The notes: generated by a model from the letters alone, not told the origin. Positions 45,000 to 54,042 are shown, counted from the stretch's first letter. The stretch: 54,786 nt of DNA from Neomegalonema sp. (GCA_022760355.1 JALEGB010000056.1:1-54786); one strand, 5' to 3'. Numbers and translations are program-made.

Positions 45000-46271
45000 A
45001 TGGATAGGGCGCGCGGACCTTTCCGCACGGTTGTGCGGATCTTCTTCGGCGTTTTGCTCGTGATCGCCTTTTTGTTGTTCGTCCTGTGGCGGACCGACAA
45101 CCCGCGGCTGCAAGGCGTGCGCAGCGCGGTGATCGACTTTGTCGCCCCGGTTCTGGAAGGCGTTGCGGGGCCGACCTCCGCATTTGGCAAGCTGTTCGAG
45201 AATGTCCAAAGCTTCTCCGACCTGAAAGCCGAGAATACCGAGCTGCGCAAAGAGGTTGAGAAGCTGCGTGAGGCTGTCGCCCTCGTTGTGAAACTCGAAG
45301 AAGAAAACGCCGCGCTACGCCGTGAAAGCAAGGTGCCGCTGCCGCCGAAGCTGCGTTATGTGCGCGGGCAGGTGATTGGCGATTCGGGCGGGCCGTATGG
45401 GCAGACGCTGCTGATCGCAGTGGGCAAACGCAGCCGCGTCGGAACTGCGACCCCGGTGGAGGATGGCGCGCCGGTGCTGCATGATGGCGGGCTGATCGGG
45501 CGGCTGTTTGGCGTCGGCTCTCGGGTTTCCCGCGTTTTGATGGTCACCGACACCAGCAGCCGTATTCCTGTCGCCATTATCGCCCCGCGCGCCAGCGGCG
45601 CAGATCGATCCAAAAGTGTTCGGGCGATTATGTCGGGCGACAACTCCGCCACGCCGATACTCGTCCAGCCGACCAAAAAACGTCGCGTGACGGCGCGCGC
45701 CGGCGCCGAAGTGTTCGCCGCCCGGGTCGGATGCTCGAAGCATGGCGGTCGCCGATTGGGCGTCGTGTATTTCGATGAAAGCAAGCGCGCCCGGGTCCGG
45801 CTGGATAAGGACCGAGCCGTCCACGCGAAATTGCTGACCGACCCGCATGTCCAGCTGCCGGTCGCTATTGTTCTTTCAGCCCGCGAGCGCGCCTGCGCCG
45901 TGATGTCCGGCGACTCATCCCCCTCACCGATGCTGATTGCCGGCGTCGACGACCAGTCGAGCCGCGAGTCCGGTATCGAAAACGGCGCGCGAGTGATCAC
46001 TACGGGCGATGGCGGCGTTTTTCCACGCGGCTTGACGGTCGGCCGCGTTTTCCGCGGTAAAGACGGCAAAGCGCGGGTTCGGCTCGACGCGAAGCTGAAC
46101 CGGGTCGAGTTTGTCACCGTTCAGATCTCGGGCGACGAAGATGAAACGCCGCCGCCTGGCGGGCTGGTGTTAAAGCCCGTTGCTGGTCGAGACTTATCGC
46201 CGTCGCCTGAAACCACGCCTTCGCCGAAGACCGCGCCGTCGCCGAAAACCGCGCCAGCTCGAACGGAGTAG
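45000..46271 (+). CDS. mreC: Rod-shape-determining protein MreC, with duplicated beta domain
   Basis: 423 aa; most MreC proteins are about 280-330. Cytoplasmic start, one transmembrane helix (residues ~13-30), coiled coil with LKAENTELRKEVEKLREAV (residues ~75-110), then the periplasmic beta barrels. The second barrel appears twice: residues ~180-274 (SRIPVAII ... AIMSGDNSATPILV ... KRARVRLD) and ~278-374 (VQLPVAIV ... AVMSGDSSPSPMLI ... GKARVRLD). The end is a Pro/Ser/Thr tail with repeated SPKTAP. MreC links MreB to PBP2. The insert may change PBP2 activation or self-assembly. SD GGGAGG upstream. Confidence 0.92.
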   Translation: MDRARGPFRTVVRIFFGVLLVIAFLLFVLWRTDNPRLQGVRSAVIDFVAPVLEGVAGPTSAFGKLFENVQSFSDLKAENTELRKEVEKLREAVALVVKLEEENAALRRESKVPLPPKLRYVRGQVIGDSGGPYGQTLLIAVGKRSRVGTATPVEDGAPVLHDGGLIGRLFGVGSRVSRVLMVTDTSSRIPVAIIAPRASGADRSKSVRAIMSGDNSATPILVQPTKKRRVTARAGAEVFAARVGCSKHGGRRLGVVYFDESKRARVRLDKDRAVHAKLLTDPHVQLPVAIVLSARERACAVMSGDSSPSPMLIAGVDDQSSRESGIENGARVITTGDGGVFPRGLTVGRVFRGKDGKARVRLDAKLNRVEFVTVQISGDEDETPPPGGLVLKPVAGRDLSPSPETTPSPKTAPSPKTAPARTE

Positions 46272-46273
46272 AA

Positions 46274-46795
46274 ATGCACGGTCGCGTCCGTCCCTTCGAT
46301 CAGCTTTGGATTGTTTTGACCGGTCTCGTCGCGATTCTGTTGTCGATCGCACCGCTGGGCGTGTCCACAACCACGCCAGTTGGGCCGCATTGGTTGTTCG
46401 TTATTCTCAGCTTCTGGTGCGTGCGGCGGCCAGAGGCGCCGGCGCCCTTAATCGTGTTCGGATTAGGGTTGCTTAACGATCTGCTCCGCGCAGGGCCTGT
46501 CGGCGCCGAACTTTTTAGTTTATTGATCGTCTGCGAGGGCCTGCGTGGGCTGTCATCGATGCGGCCAGCCTTAAACTTCCGCATTGAGTGGATACGCGTC
46601 GCAGCCGCGCTACTCGCATTTGAACTGCTGAGCTGGCTGCTGCTGGTCGCGACGTACGCAAGCGCAACGGATATATTCTTGATCGTGCAACGTATCAGCT
46701 TGTCGATTTTGGCCTATCCGATTGCCTGCTATCTGCTGGAGAAAGTTTTCCGCGCGCGCGGGCGGGATGGCAGATCGGACGGTCTGCCCTACTGA
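46274..46795 (+). CDS. mreD: Rod-shape-determining protein MreD
   Basis: 173 aa, about five transmembrane helices (LWIVLTGLVAILLSIAPLG, WLFVILSFW, LIVFGLGLLNDLLRAGPVGAELF, AALLAFELLSWLLLVATY and a last near the C-terminus). The GLLNDLL stretch is a family trait. The ATG lies 2 bases after the mreC stop with GGAG 6 bases upstream. Acts with MreC to regulate PBP2-RodA. Confidence 0.9.
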   Translation: MHGRVRPFDQLWIVLTGLVAILLSIAPLGVSTTTPVGPHWLFVILSFWCVRRPEAPAPLIVFGLGLLNDLLRAGPVGAELFSLLIVCEGLRGLSSMRPALNFRIEWIRVAAALLAFELLSWLLLVATYASATDIFLIVQRISLSILAYPIACYLLEKVFRARGRDGRSDGLPY

Positions 46796-46852
46796 ACCGC
46801 ATTCCGGCGCGGCCTGCGAAAGCACAAGCGTATGTCGGCTGAGGATTGATGC

Positions 46853-48799
46853 ATGTTCGATGATCGACGCGAGCGAGATCGGCGCGCGACCTTCACACGT
46901 CGCGCCATAGTTCTGTTCGGGGCGCAGCTTGGCGTCGCCGGCGTGCTCGGCGTACGATTATACAAGCTGCAAATCGTCGATCAGGCGCAGTATCGCAAGC
47001 TTGCCGAAGACAACCGGATCAACCCGGAGACGATTGCGCCGGAACGGGGGGAAATCTTTGACCGCGCCGGCGCGCCACTCGCGGTAAATCGACCGAACTA
47101 CACGCTCAGCTTCATTCGCGAGCAGGCGAAAGATCTGGAAAAAGCAATTGCGGATCTCCGCGCTCTCGCCAGCCTGTCGGATCGAGAGGTGCAAAGCCTG
47201 CGGCGTAAGCTTAAGCGCTCGGCGAAGTTTAAGCCGGTCTTGGTCAAAGAAGATCTGGATTGGGACACCTTCGCACGGCTGAATGCGAACGCGCCGGCGT
47301 TGCCCGGCGCTTTGTTGGATGTCGGGCTCGTCCGAACATACCCGGAGGCCGACAAGCTCGCCCATGTTATCGGATATGTCGGCGCGGTGACATCGCGCGA
47401 TCTCAAGCGGCATAAGGGGGATGATCGCCTGCTGCGGCTGCCGGGCGCGCGTATCGGCAAGACCGGGGTCGAACTTGCCGCCGAAAAGACCTTGCGCGGC
47501 GAAGCCGGCGTGCGTCGGGTCGAAATCAACGCGGGCGGACGCGAAGTTGCTGAGATCGATCGGATTGAGGGCGATCCTGGGTCGGACCTCACGCTAACAA
47601 TCGATCTCGCGCTTCAACGCTACGCAATGAAGCGGATCGAAAAGGAAAGCGCGGCGGTGGTTGTGATGGATTGCATCACCGGCGATCTGCTCGTCCTGGC
47701 GTCTGGCCCAGCCTACGACCCCAACAAGTTCGTCTTTGGGATCAGCCAACGGGATTGGGACGATCTACGGCGCGATGAATATGATCCGCTGCGCAACAAG
47801 GCGCTCGCAGGGGAGTATCCCCCCGGCTCAACCTTTAAGATGATCACGGCGATCGCGGCGCTCGAGGCCGGCAAAATCTCGCCGCGCACCTCATTTACCT
47901 GCACTGGACGCATGAAATTCGGCGATCGGTACTTCCATTGCTGGAAACGGGCTGGGCATGGCCGCGTCGACATGTTGCGCGGCGTTAAGAATTCCTGCGA
48001 TGTCTACTTCTATGAGGCGGCGCTGTCGGCCGGGATTGACAAAATCGCCGAGGTCGCACGGAAATTCGGCGTCGGCGAAGCGCCAAAGCTTGAGATTCCA
48101 AACGTGCGCGATGGGCTGCTGCCAACGCGCGATTGGGTCCGCAAAACCTATAAACGCGGCTGGAATGGCGGCGAAACGCTGAATGTCGGCATCGGTCAGG
48201 GCGCTTTGCTGATGACGCCATTGCAGATGGCGGTGATGACCGCGCGGATCGCAAACGGCGCTGAGCAGGTGCAGGCGCGAATCGTGAAAGCAATCAACGG
48301 GGTGGAGCTTGAGCGCGCGCCGTTTGAACCGCTCGACGTCTCGAAGGATGCGATCGATATTGTGAAGGCCGGGATGTTTGCGGTAAGCAATGAGCCGGGC
48401 GGCACCGCCTTCCGATCTCGCATTGCGGACCCGGAGAATGCGCTCGCGGGCAAAACCGGCACGGCGCAGGTGCGTCGCATTGGCAAAGAGGAGCGGGCCG
48501 CGGGCGTTAAAAAGAACGCCGACCTCCCCTGGCGCCTGCGCGACCATGCGCTGTTTGTCGCCTTTGCGCCGGTGAAAACGCCGCGCTACGCGATTTCCGT
48601 GATCGTCGAACATGGCGGCGGCGGGTCGAAAGCGGCGGCTCCGGTGGCTCGAGATGTGCTGATGCGCGCGCTATATGGCCCGCAGCCGCCACTGGAGGCC
48701 TACCCCGTTCACTTACGCCGCGAAATCGCCAAGGCTCGGGAAGAAGCCGAAAAAGCCAAGGCGACCGGCGCTGACCCAGTCAAGATCATGGGTGAGTAG
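46853..48799 (+). CDS. mrdA: Penicillin-binding protein 2 (elongasome transpeptidase)
   Basis: 648 aa class B PBP. Short cytoplasmic part, one transmembrane helix (residues ~17-35), pedestal domain containing PERGEIFDRAGAPLAVN, and the transpeptidase with catalytic Ser326 in PPGSTFKM (SxxK), KNSCDVYFYE (SxN-like, Ser381) and LAGKTGTAQV (KTG, 534-536). It crosslinks peptidoglycan strands made by RodA during lateral wall growth and is the mecillinam target in E. coli. The ATG lies 57 bases after mreD with GAGGA upstream. Confidence 0.96.
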   Translation: MFDDRRERDRRATFTRRAIVLFGAQLGVAGVLGVRLYKLQIVDQAQYRKLAEDNRINPETIAPERGEIFDRAGAPLAVNRPNYTLSFIREQAKDLEKAIADLRALASLSDREVQSLRRKLKRSAKFKPVLVKEDLDWDTFARLNANAPALPGALLDVGLVRTYPEADKLAHVIGYVGAVTSRDLKRHKGDDRLLRLPGARIGKTGVELAAEKTLRGEAGVRRVEINAGGREVAEIDRIEGDPGSDLTLTIDLALQRYAMKRIEKESAAVVVMDCITGDLLVLASGPAYDPNKFVFGISQRDWDDLRRDEYDPLRNKALAGEYPPGSTFKMITAIAALEAGKISPRTSFTCTGRMKFGDRYFHCWKRAGHGRVDMLRGVKNSCDVYFYEAALSAGIDKIAEVARKFGVGEAPKLEIPNVRDGLLPTRDWVRKTYKRGWNGGETLNVGIGQGALLMTPLQMAVMTARIANGAEQVQARIVKAINGVELERAPFEPLDVSKDAIDIVKAGMFAVSNEPGGTAFRSRIADPENALAGKTGTAQVRRIGKEERAAGVKKNADLPWRLRDHALFVAFAPVKTPRYAISVIVEHGGGGSKAAAPVARDVLMRALYGPQPPLEAYPVHLRREIAKAREEAEKAKATGADPVKIMGE

Positions 48800-48847
48800 C
48801 CGGCTTGTTCGCTACGCCCCAAAATAGTGAGCGCGAGGAGCGATCGG

Positions 48848-50002
48848 ATGATGCGACGCGGCGGATTTAACGAAGAGGTCGAGCTTTCGATTGGCCAGAA
48901 GCTGCTTCGCTTTAACTGGTTGCTCGCGGCCCTGCTCGCCGCGGCGGCGACGGTCGGCTTTCTGATGCTTTATTCCGTCGCTGGCGGAACGTTGGAAGGG
49001 CGGGCGGAACGTCAGATCATCCTGTTCGCGCTCGGATTTGGCGCCATGATGCTAGTGGCCATGATCGATATCCGTTTTTGGCGACGCCTCTCGGTCCTGT
49101 TTTACATCGGCGCCCTCGGCATGCTGGTGCTGACCCACTTCTTCGGCGAAACTGGAAAAGGCGCCCAGCGCTGGCTGGATTTGCGCTTCATGCAGATCCA
49201 GCCGTCAGAACCGATGAAGATCGCTTTGGTCATGGCGCTCGCCGCTTTCTACCACTGGCTCGAGCCTGAGCGCGTATCACGCCCGTTTTGGGTCGCCGTC
49301 GCGCTACTGATCGCGCTCGTTCCCGCTGCGCTGGTGCTTCAGCAGCCAGATCTTGGCACCACGATGCTGCTGTTGGCCGGCGCAGGCGTTGTCATGTTTC
49401 TCGCCGGCGTTTCCTGGTGGTACTTTGGCGGCGTATTCATGCTGGTTGGCGCCGGAGTTTGGGCGGTTTTCGCCAGCAAAGGCGCCAGTTGGCAAATTTT
49501 GAAAGACTATCAGTATCGGCGGATCGAAACATTTCTGGACCCGTCGAAGGACCCGCTCGGCGCCGGCTATCATATCACACAGTCGACAATCGCCATTGGA
49601 TCCGGCGGGCTGGACGGCAAAGGCCTGCTGCGCGGCTCTCAAACACACTTACGCTTTCTGCCCGAGGCGCATACCGACTTTATTTTCACGACTCTTGCGG
49701 AAGAATTCGGCTTTCGTGGCGGGATTGGTCTGCTCAGCCTGTATATGCTGATCATCTTTGTGGCCACATTGACGGCGATTAGAATCGGCAACATGTTCGG
49801 CCGGCTGCTTGCGGGCGGCGTGGCGGCGACTTTCTTTTTCTTTTTCGCGATTAATGTGGCGATGGTCACGGGGTTAGCGCCTGTTGTCGGCGTTCCGTTG
49901 CCTCTGGTCTCCTATGGCGGCACGTCCATGCTGACCCTGATGTTCGCCTTTGGATTGCTGCTCAGCGCCCAGGTGCATGGCGACAGCGCGGCGGAGCGCT
50001 AG
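48848..50002 (+). CDS. rodA: RodA, SEDS peptidoglycan polymerase
   Basis: 384 aa, about ten transmembrane helices. Polymerises lipid II into glycan strands in complex with PBP2. LMLYSVAGGTLEGRAERQIILFALG, GKGAQRWLDLRFMQIQPSEPMKIALV, LVLQQPDLGTTMLL, GLDGKGLLRGSQTHLRFLPEAHTDFIFTTLAEEFG and PLVSYGGTSMLTLM are SEDS hallmarks. ATG 48848 is preferred since GAGGAG stands 7 bases upstream; a GTG at 48827 would add seven residues and lacks such a site. Confidence 0.95.
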   Translation: MMRRGGFNEEVELSIGQKLLRFNWLLAALLAAAATVGFLMLYSVAGGTLEGRAERQIILFALGFGAMMLVAMIDIRFWRRLSVLFYIGALGMLVLTHFFGETGKGAQRWLDLRFMQIQPSEPMKIALVMALAAFYHWLEPERVSRPFWVAVALLIALVPAALVLQQPDLGTTMLLLAGAGVVMFLAGVSWWYFGGVFMLVGAGVWAVFASKGASWQILKDYQYRRIETFLDPSKDPLGAGYHITQSTIAIGSGGLDGKGLLRGSQTHLRFLPEAHTDFIFTTLAEEFGFRGGIGLLSLYMLIIFVATLTAIRIGNMFGRLLAGGVAATFFFFFAINVAMVTGLAPVVGVPLPLVSYGGTSMLTLMFAFGLLLSAQVHGDSAAER

Positions 50003-50035
50003 GGTGCGAACCGAGAGATTTGCAAAGGGCACGAC

Positions 50036-50983
50036 ATGGCCACAACAGCGCTCTTCGCCGGCGCGACAGCGCAACGCGAGATTTGGATCCCTGCGTTGGA
50101 GCGCGCCATTGCTGCGGCGTCAGTGGACATCAAGCTGGTGCGCGAGCCGGAGCAGATTGCGCCGGACGATGTCGACTATTTGATCTACGCCCCTAATGGT
50201 CCGTTGCGCGATCTGAGCGCCTATCGGAACCTGAAGGCGATCCTTTCGCTATGGGCTGGCGTTGAAACCATCGTCGGCCAAGCGAATCTGCCGAACGCGC
50301 CCCTTGTGCGGATGGTGGAGCCTGGGCTGACCGAAGGTATGCGGGATTATGTGGTGGGGCATGTCATGCGCCACCATCTGCACATTCCCGCCCAACAGGC
50401 GGCGCAAGTCGAATCACGTTGGTCGCCGGAGCTGGCGCCGCCTCTGGCGCGGGATCGGCGGGTTGGGATACTCGGCATGGGCGAGCTCGGACGCGCTGCC
50501 GCTTTGGCGCTCTCCGATCTTGGTTTTCAAGTGGCCGGCTGGTCCAGACGCCCGAAGAATATTCCTGAGATTGAGGGCTATGCCGGCGCCGCCGAGTTGC
50601 TCCCCTTTCTTGGACGAAGCGAAATTCTTGTTTGTCTTCTGCCTCTTACAACTGAAACAAAAGGTCTGCTCGGCGCCGCCGAATTGGCTTCTATGCCGAA
50701 GGGGGGGTGCCTTATCAATGCAGGGCGGGGCCCGATCATCGATGACGCCGCGCTCTTGGCCGCGTTGCGCGATCATCTGAGCGGCGCAACCCTCGATGTG
50801 TTCGCCGCCGAGCCGTTGCCGCAGGATCATCCGTTCTGGAGCCAGCCCAACTTGCTGATCACGCCACATATCGCAAGTGTCACACGTCCGGAAACGGCAT
50901 CGCAACGAATTGTTTTTCATATTGAAAGCCGCGAATCTGGCGCCAACCTAAGTGATGTCGTTGATCAAGGCGCTGGATATTAG
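50036..50983 (+). CDS. GhrA-like glyoxylate/hydroxypyruvate reductase (D-2-hydroxyacid dehydrogenase)
   Basis: 315 aa NAD(P)-dependent dehydrogenase. EGMRDYVVGHVMRHH, the Rossmann motif VGILGMGELGRAAALALSDLG, LLPLTTETKGLLG, LINAGRGPIIDDAALLAAL, ATLDVFAAEPLP and the catalytic-His segment ITPHIASVTRPETA match the GhrA/YcdW group, which reduces glyoxylate and hydroxypyruvate. It lies 33 bases behind rodA in the same direction; the link to wall synthesis is likely fortuitous. SD AAGGG 6 bases before the ATG. Confidence 0.9.
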   Translation: MATTALFAGATAQREIWIPALERAIAAASVDIKLVREPEQIAPDDVDYLIYAPNGPLRDLSAYRNLKAILSLWAGVETIVGQANLPNAPLVRMVEPGLTEGMRDYVVGHVMRHHLHIPAQQAAQVESRWSPELAPPLARDRRVGILGMGELGRAAALALSDLGFQVAGWSRRPKNIPEIEGYAGAAELLPFLGRSEILVCLLPLTTETKGLLGAAELASMPKGGCLINAGRGPIIDDAALLAALRDHLSGATLDVFAAEPLPQDHPFWSQPNLLITPHIASVTRPETASQRIVFHIESRESGANLSDVVDQGAGY

Positions 50984-51009
50984 GCGGCAGCGCCCAGCGT
51001 GAGGGGGCG

Positions 51010-51879
51010 ATGAGCAAGATGGGCTTGGATCAAAACAGCGGTGAAACCGATAGCGGGCGCGGCTACGCCCGCCCCAGTTTTTTGCAGCAACTGCGGAACA
51101 ATTTGCTGGCGGGCATTGTGGTAGTGGCGCCGTTTGGCATCACTGTGTACCTTGCGTGGTCTTTGATCGAGCTTATCGATGATTTGGTGCTGCCGCAGCT
51201 CAAGCCGCTCATACCAGCCGGCTATTGGCCAGACGACAGCGCCCTCCCCTTCTACGTCCCAGGCGTCGGCCTCATCGTCCTGCTGCTCTCGCTGATTTTC
51301 ATTGGATCATTGGCGAAAAACTTCTTCGGACGTGAGCTTATTCGCATCGGCGAAGTCTGGGTTGAGCGCATGCCGATCATTCGATCGATCTATAATGCGC
51401 TGAAACAGATCGCCGAAACCATCTTCAGCCAAAGTTCCGCCAGCTTCGAACGCGCCTGCCTTGTTGAATATCCGCGCAAAGGCCTATGGGCGGTCGCCTT
51501 CGTGAGCACCTCAACCAAAGGGGAAATTCCCGCCAAGGCCTATGACGGGCGGGAGATGATGAGCGTATTCCTGCCGACAACTCCAAACCCGACCTCGGGC
51601 TTTTTGCTGTTCGTGCCCAAAGAAGACATCATTTATCTGGATATGTCCGTCGAAGAGGCGGCCAAGCTTGTGATTTCCGCCGGTCTGATCACCCCGCCGA
51701 CCGTTGAAGAGCGCGCGGCGGCGGCGGCGGCGGAGGCCGCGAAGGAGCGGCAGGCGCGCCAGGATCGGCTGCTGAAAGACCGCAATCGTCGCTCAGCCGC
51801 CCGACCGGATGATCTGTCGCCAGGGCAAGCGGCGGAAGCCGCCGCTCGCAGTCCATTGTTCCCGCCCAAGAAGAAGTAG
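51010..51879 (+). CDS. DUF502 inner-membrane protein
   Basis: 289 aa. Two transmembrane helices (NLLAGIVVVAPFGITVYLAWSLI and VGLIVLLLSLIFIGSL). FFGRELIRIGEVWVERMPIIRSIYNALKQIAETIF, VAFVSTS and VFLPTTPNPTSGFLLFVP are the DUF502 blocks. The C-terminal tail (residues ~230-289) is an Ala/Glu/Arg-rich helix. Role unknown. The ATG has GAGGGGG 3 bases upstream. Its stop lies in a hairpin shared with the convergent transporter gene. Confidence 0.88.
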   Translation: MSKMGLDQNSGETDSGRGYARPSFLQQLRNNLLAGIVVVAPFGITVYLAWSLIELIDDLVLPQLKPLIPAGYWPDDSALPFYVPGVGLIVLLLSLIFIGSLAKNFFGRELIRIGEVWVERMPIIRSIYNALKQIAETIFSQSSASFERACLVEYPRKGLWAVAFVSTSTKGEIPAKAYDGREMMSVFLPTTPNPTSGFLLFVPKEDIIYLDMSVEEAAKLVISAGLITPPTVEERAAAAAAEAAKERQARQDRLLKDRNRRSAARPDDLSPGQAAEAAARSPLFPPKKK

Positions 51880-51899
51880 TGGCGGATTATTTCCGCCAC
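51879..51899. terminator. Bidirectional hairpin across two convergent stop codons
   Basis: GTGGCGGA at 51879-51886 pairs perfectly with TCCGCCAC at 51892-51899 around a 5-base loop. The final base of the DUF502 TAG stop is the first base of the stem, and the TAA stop of the transporter gene lies in the loop. The genes are only 7 bases apart. Confidence 0.55.
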
Positions 51900-53731
51900 C
51901 AAGTGTCAATATACACATGGCCGTAGAGCGGCGGCCGAGCCGGGAACGCCAAATCTTTTGTGTGGGCGACCAGATCCTTCTTCAAATAGCCAAACGGCGC
52001 CACGTAAATCCCGCTGGAAAGCACCCGATCGAGGGCGCGCGTCGCCGCTTCAAACTCTTCGCGCGTCTTCGCCGCCAGCAACGCGTCAATCATCGCGTCC
52101 ACCGCCGGATCGGCGACCCCCATATAGTTTCGGGACTGGGGGGCTTTGCGGCCAGCGGAGCCCCAGTAGAAACGCTGCTCCTGACCTGGCGAGAGGCTCA
52201 TCACCCAATAATAGGTGATCATATCGAAGTCATAGACGCCGAGCCGGGCGCGATATTGCGCGCCATCGACGCTGCGAATGCGCATATCGACGCCCAGCTT
52301 ACTCAGCGCCTCCTTCAGTACTTGAGCCGAACGCTCATCCCCCTTCGAATTGAGCAGGATTTCAAAGGTGAACGGCTTGCCCGCCGAGTCGACGAGCTTG
52401 CCTTTCTCATAGCGATAGCCAGCCGCCTCCAGCAGCTTGCGCGCCTTGCGAAGATTGCGGCGATTGCGGCCATCGCCTTTGCCTTTCGGCGGCCGCCAGC
52501 CTGTATCCAGCGTCCCCTTGGGCAGCGCCGCGGCGAAAGGTTCCAGCAGCGCGCGCTCAAGGCCAGTTGCGGCGCCTTCAAATCCAAGGACCGAGCCGGA
52601 GAAGGTGCTGAGCATCCGCGCATAGCCGCCGCCATGGAAACGCTTATTTACCCAGGCGAAATCGAACGCCAAGGCGATGGCCTCGCGCACCCGCCGGTCA
52701 GCGAAGATCTTTTTGCGGGTATTGAACACGAACCCACGCATGCCGCTGGGGCGGCTATGGGGAATTTCCGTTTTGACAATGCGGCCGTCTTTAACCCGCG
52801 GCACGTCATAGGCGCTGACCCAGTGCGCAGGATCATTATCGGCGTACAGATCGACTGTGCCCGCCGTAAACGCTTCAAACAAAATGGCTGAGCCGCCGAA
52901 ATACACATGCTCAACCACATCGAAATTGTGCCGCCCCTTATTCACCGGCAGCTTCCAGCCCCAATAGTCAGGGTTGCGGCGATAGCGAACGACGGAGCCG
53001 GGCTCGGCCTTCTCGACCAGGTAAGGACCGCTGCCGATCGGCGTCTGCAGATCTCCCGCGCTAAAATCGCGCTTGGCGTACACATTCTTAGGCAGGATCG
53101 GCATCATGCCGATCAGCAACGGCAGTTCCCGATCGGGCTTATGAAAGACGAAACGCACCCCATGTGCGCCGCGTTTTTCCACTCGCGCCACTTGCTTGTA
53201 GTAGCTGCGCAGGTTCAGGCGTCCCTTTTCGCTCAAGGTGCGCCATGTCCAAATAACATCCTCCACCGTCACCGGATCGCCGTTGGAGAACTTCGCCTCC
53301 GGCCGCAAGGTGAATTGAACGTAGGAGCGGTCCGCCGGCGTGGTCACATCTGAGGCCAGCAGGCCGTAGAGGGTGAATGGCTCATCCCATGACCGGATCA
53401 TCAGGCTCTCAAACACCATCCGGCTCATATGCCAAGGCGCCCGCCCCGTTTCGGCATATGGGTTCAGACTGTCAAAACCACGCGCTTCGCCAAACACGAT
53501 CTTGCCGCCCTTTGGCGCGCTCGGATCCGCATAGGAGAGATGGCTAAAATCCGGCCCCAGCGCTGGGGCGCCATGCATTGCTAAACCATGCGAAGGTTTC
53601 GGCGCATCGGCTTGCGCCCAGGCCGGATTGCCCATGTTGACGCAAAGCGCCCCCGCCCCGGCTGCCGCGTAGAGTGCGCGCGACAGTAGCGCCGTGACGC
53701 GCGAAACTGTGCTTAGCTTCGATATGTTCAC
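51887..53731 (-). CDS. Peptide/oligopeptide ABC transporter substrate-binding protein (YejA-like, family 5)
   Basis: 614 aa periplasmic binding protein. A signal peptide (ALLSRALYAAAGAGALC ... NPAWA) ends near residue 39. SHGLAMHGAPALGPDFSHLSYADPSAPKGGKIVFG, PIGSGPYLVEKAEPGSVVRYRRNPDYWGW and VREAIALAFDFAWVNKRFH are typical of the YejA branch of SBP family 5, which binds peptides such as microcin C. No permease or ATPase genes are next to it in this window. GTG 53731 has AAGGGGG 6 bases upstream; the frame is open to 53830 without a better site. Confidence 0.92.
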   Translation of the reverse strand: MNISKLSTVSRVTALLSRALYAAAGAGALCVNMGNPAWAQADAPKPSHGLAMHGAPALGPDFSHLSYADPSAPKGGKIVFGEARGFDSLNPYAETGRAPWHMSRMVFESLMIRSWDEPFTLYGLLASDVTTPADRSYVQFTLRPEAKFSNGDPVTVEDVIWTWRTLSEKGRLNLRSYYKQVARVEKRGAHGVRFVFHKPDRELPLLIGMMPILPKNVYAKRDFSAGDLQTPIGSGPYLVEKAEPGSVVRYRRNPDYWGWKLPVNKGRHNFDVVEHVYFGGSAILFEAFTAGTVDLYADNDPAHWVSAYDVPRVKDGRIVKTEIPHSRPSGMRGFVFNTRKKIFADRRVREAIALAFDFAWVNKRFHGGGYARMLSTFSGSVLGFEGAATGLERALLEPFAAALPKGTLDTGWRPPKGKGDGRNRRNLRKARKLLEAAGYRYEKGKLVDSAGKPFTFEILLNSKGDERSAQVLKEALSKLGVDMRIRSVDGAQYRARLGVYDFDMITYYWVMSLSPGQEQRFYWGSAGRKAPQSRNYMGVADPAVDAMIDALLAAKTREEFEAATRALDRVLSSGIYVAPFGYLKKDLVAHTKDLAFPARPPLYGHVYIDTWWRK

Positions 53732-53789
53732 AAAAGCCCCCTTTGTTACAGTTTTCTGACAATTCAAGCATTTTTGTCTAAAAATGCGC

Positions 53790-53929
53790 TTGTTCGCCGC
53801 AAGAAAGCACGAATTGGCTTGAAACGTCACGTCGTCTCAAGCTATGAAAGCGCCACTGCTCGATAGGTTTCTTGCCTGTTTGAAACCTGCCTCAATAGAC
53901 TGCCCCGGCGTTGGTCGGGGCTTTTTTTT
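53790..53929 (+). ncRNA. Candidate small RNA or leader transcript ending in the intrinsic terminator
   Basis: No open frame with a ribosome site lies between the transporter start and the terminator. The segment holds a 7-bp stem (53865-53888) and a strong terminator. The 5' end is not determined and a promoter is not clear; the AT-rich stretch near 53740-53790 is the likeliest place. It could be a free-standing small RNA or the attenuated 5' leader of the FrnE-like gene. Confidence 0.4.
53902..53929 (+). terminator. Strong intrinsic terminator with no coding gene upstream
   Basis: GCCCCG at 53902-53907 pairs with CGGGGC at 53916-53921, followed directly by eight T residues (53922-53929). 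This is the best terminator in the window, and the nearest upstream gene is on the other strand. Confidence 0.85.
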
Positions 53930-54042
53930 CGCCTGCAGGTTGCGCCGTCTCCCCCCTCGAATTCTCACGCAATCGTATGGTTGATAGTCTGCGAGACTCG
54001 TGGCGAAAAGAGGGTCGGCATATCCCACGAAAAGGACAGGGC

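Larger units (their letters stand above)
53732..54042. promoter_or_regulatory. Divergent spacer with three hairpins
   Basis: 311 bases. GCATTTTT (53768-53775) pairs with AAAAATGC (53780-53787), 37 bases above the transporter start codon. AGGTTTC (53865-53871) pairs with GAAACCT (53882-53888). An intrinsic terminator follows at 53902-53929. The arrangement suggests a small RNA or a long attenuated leader in the plus direction. Confidence 0.5.
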
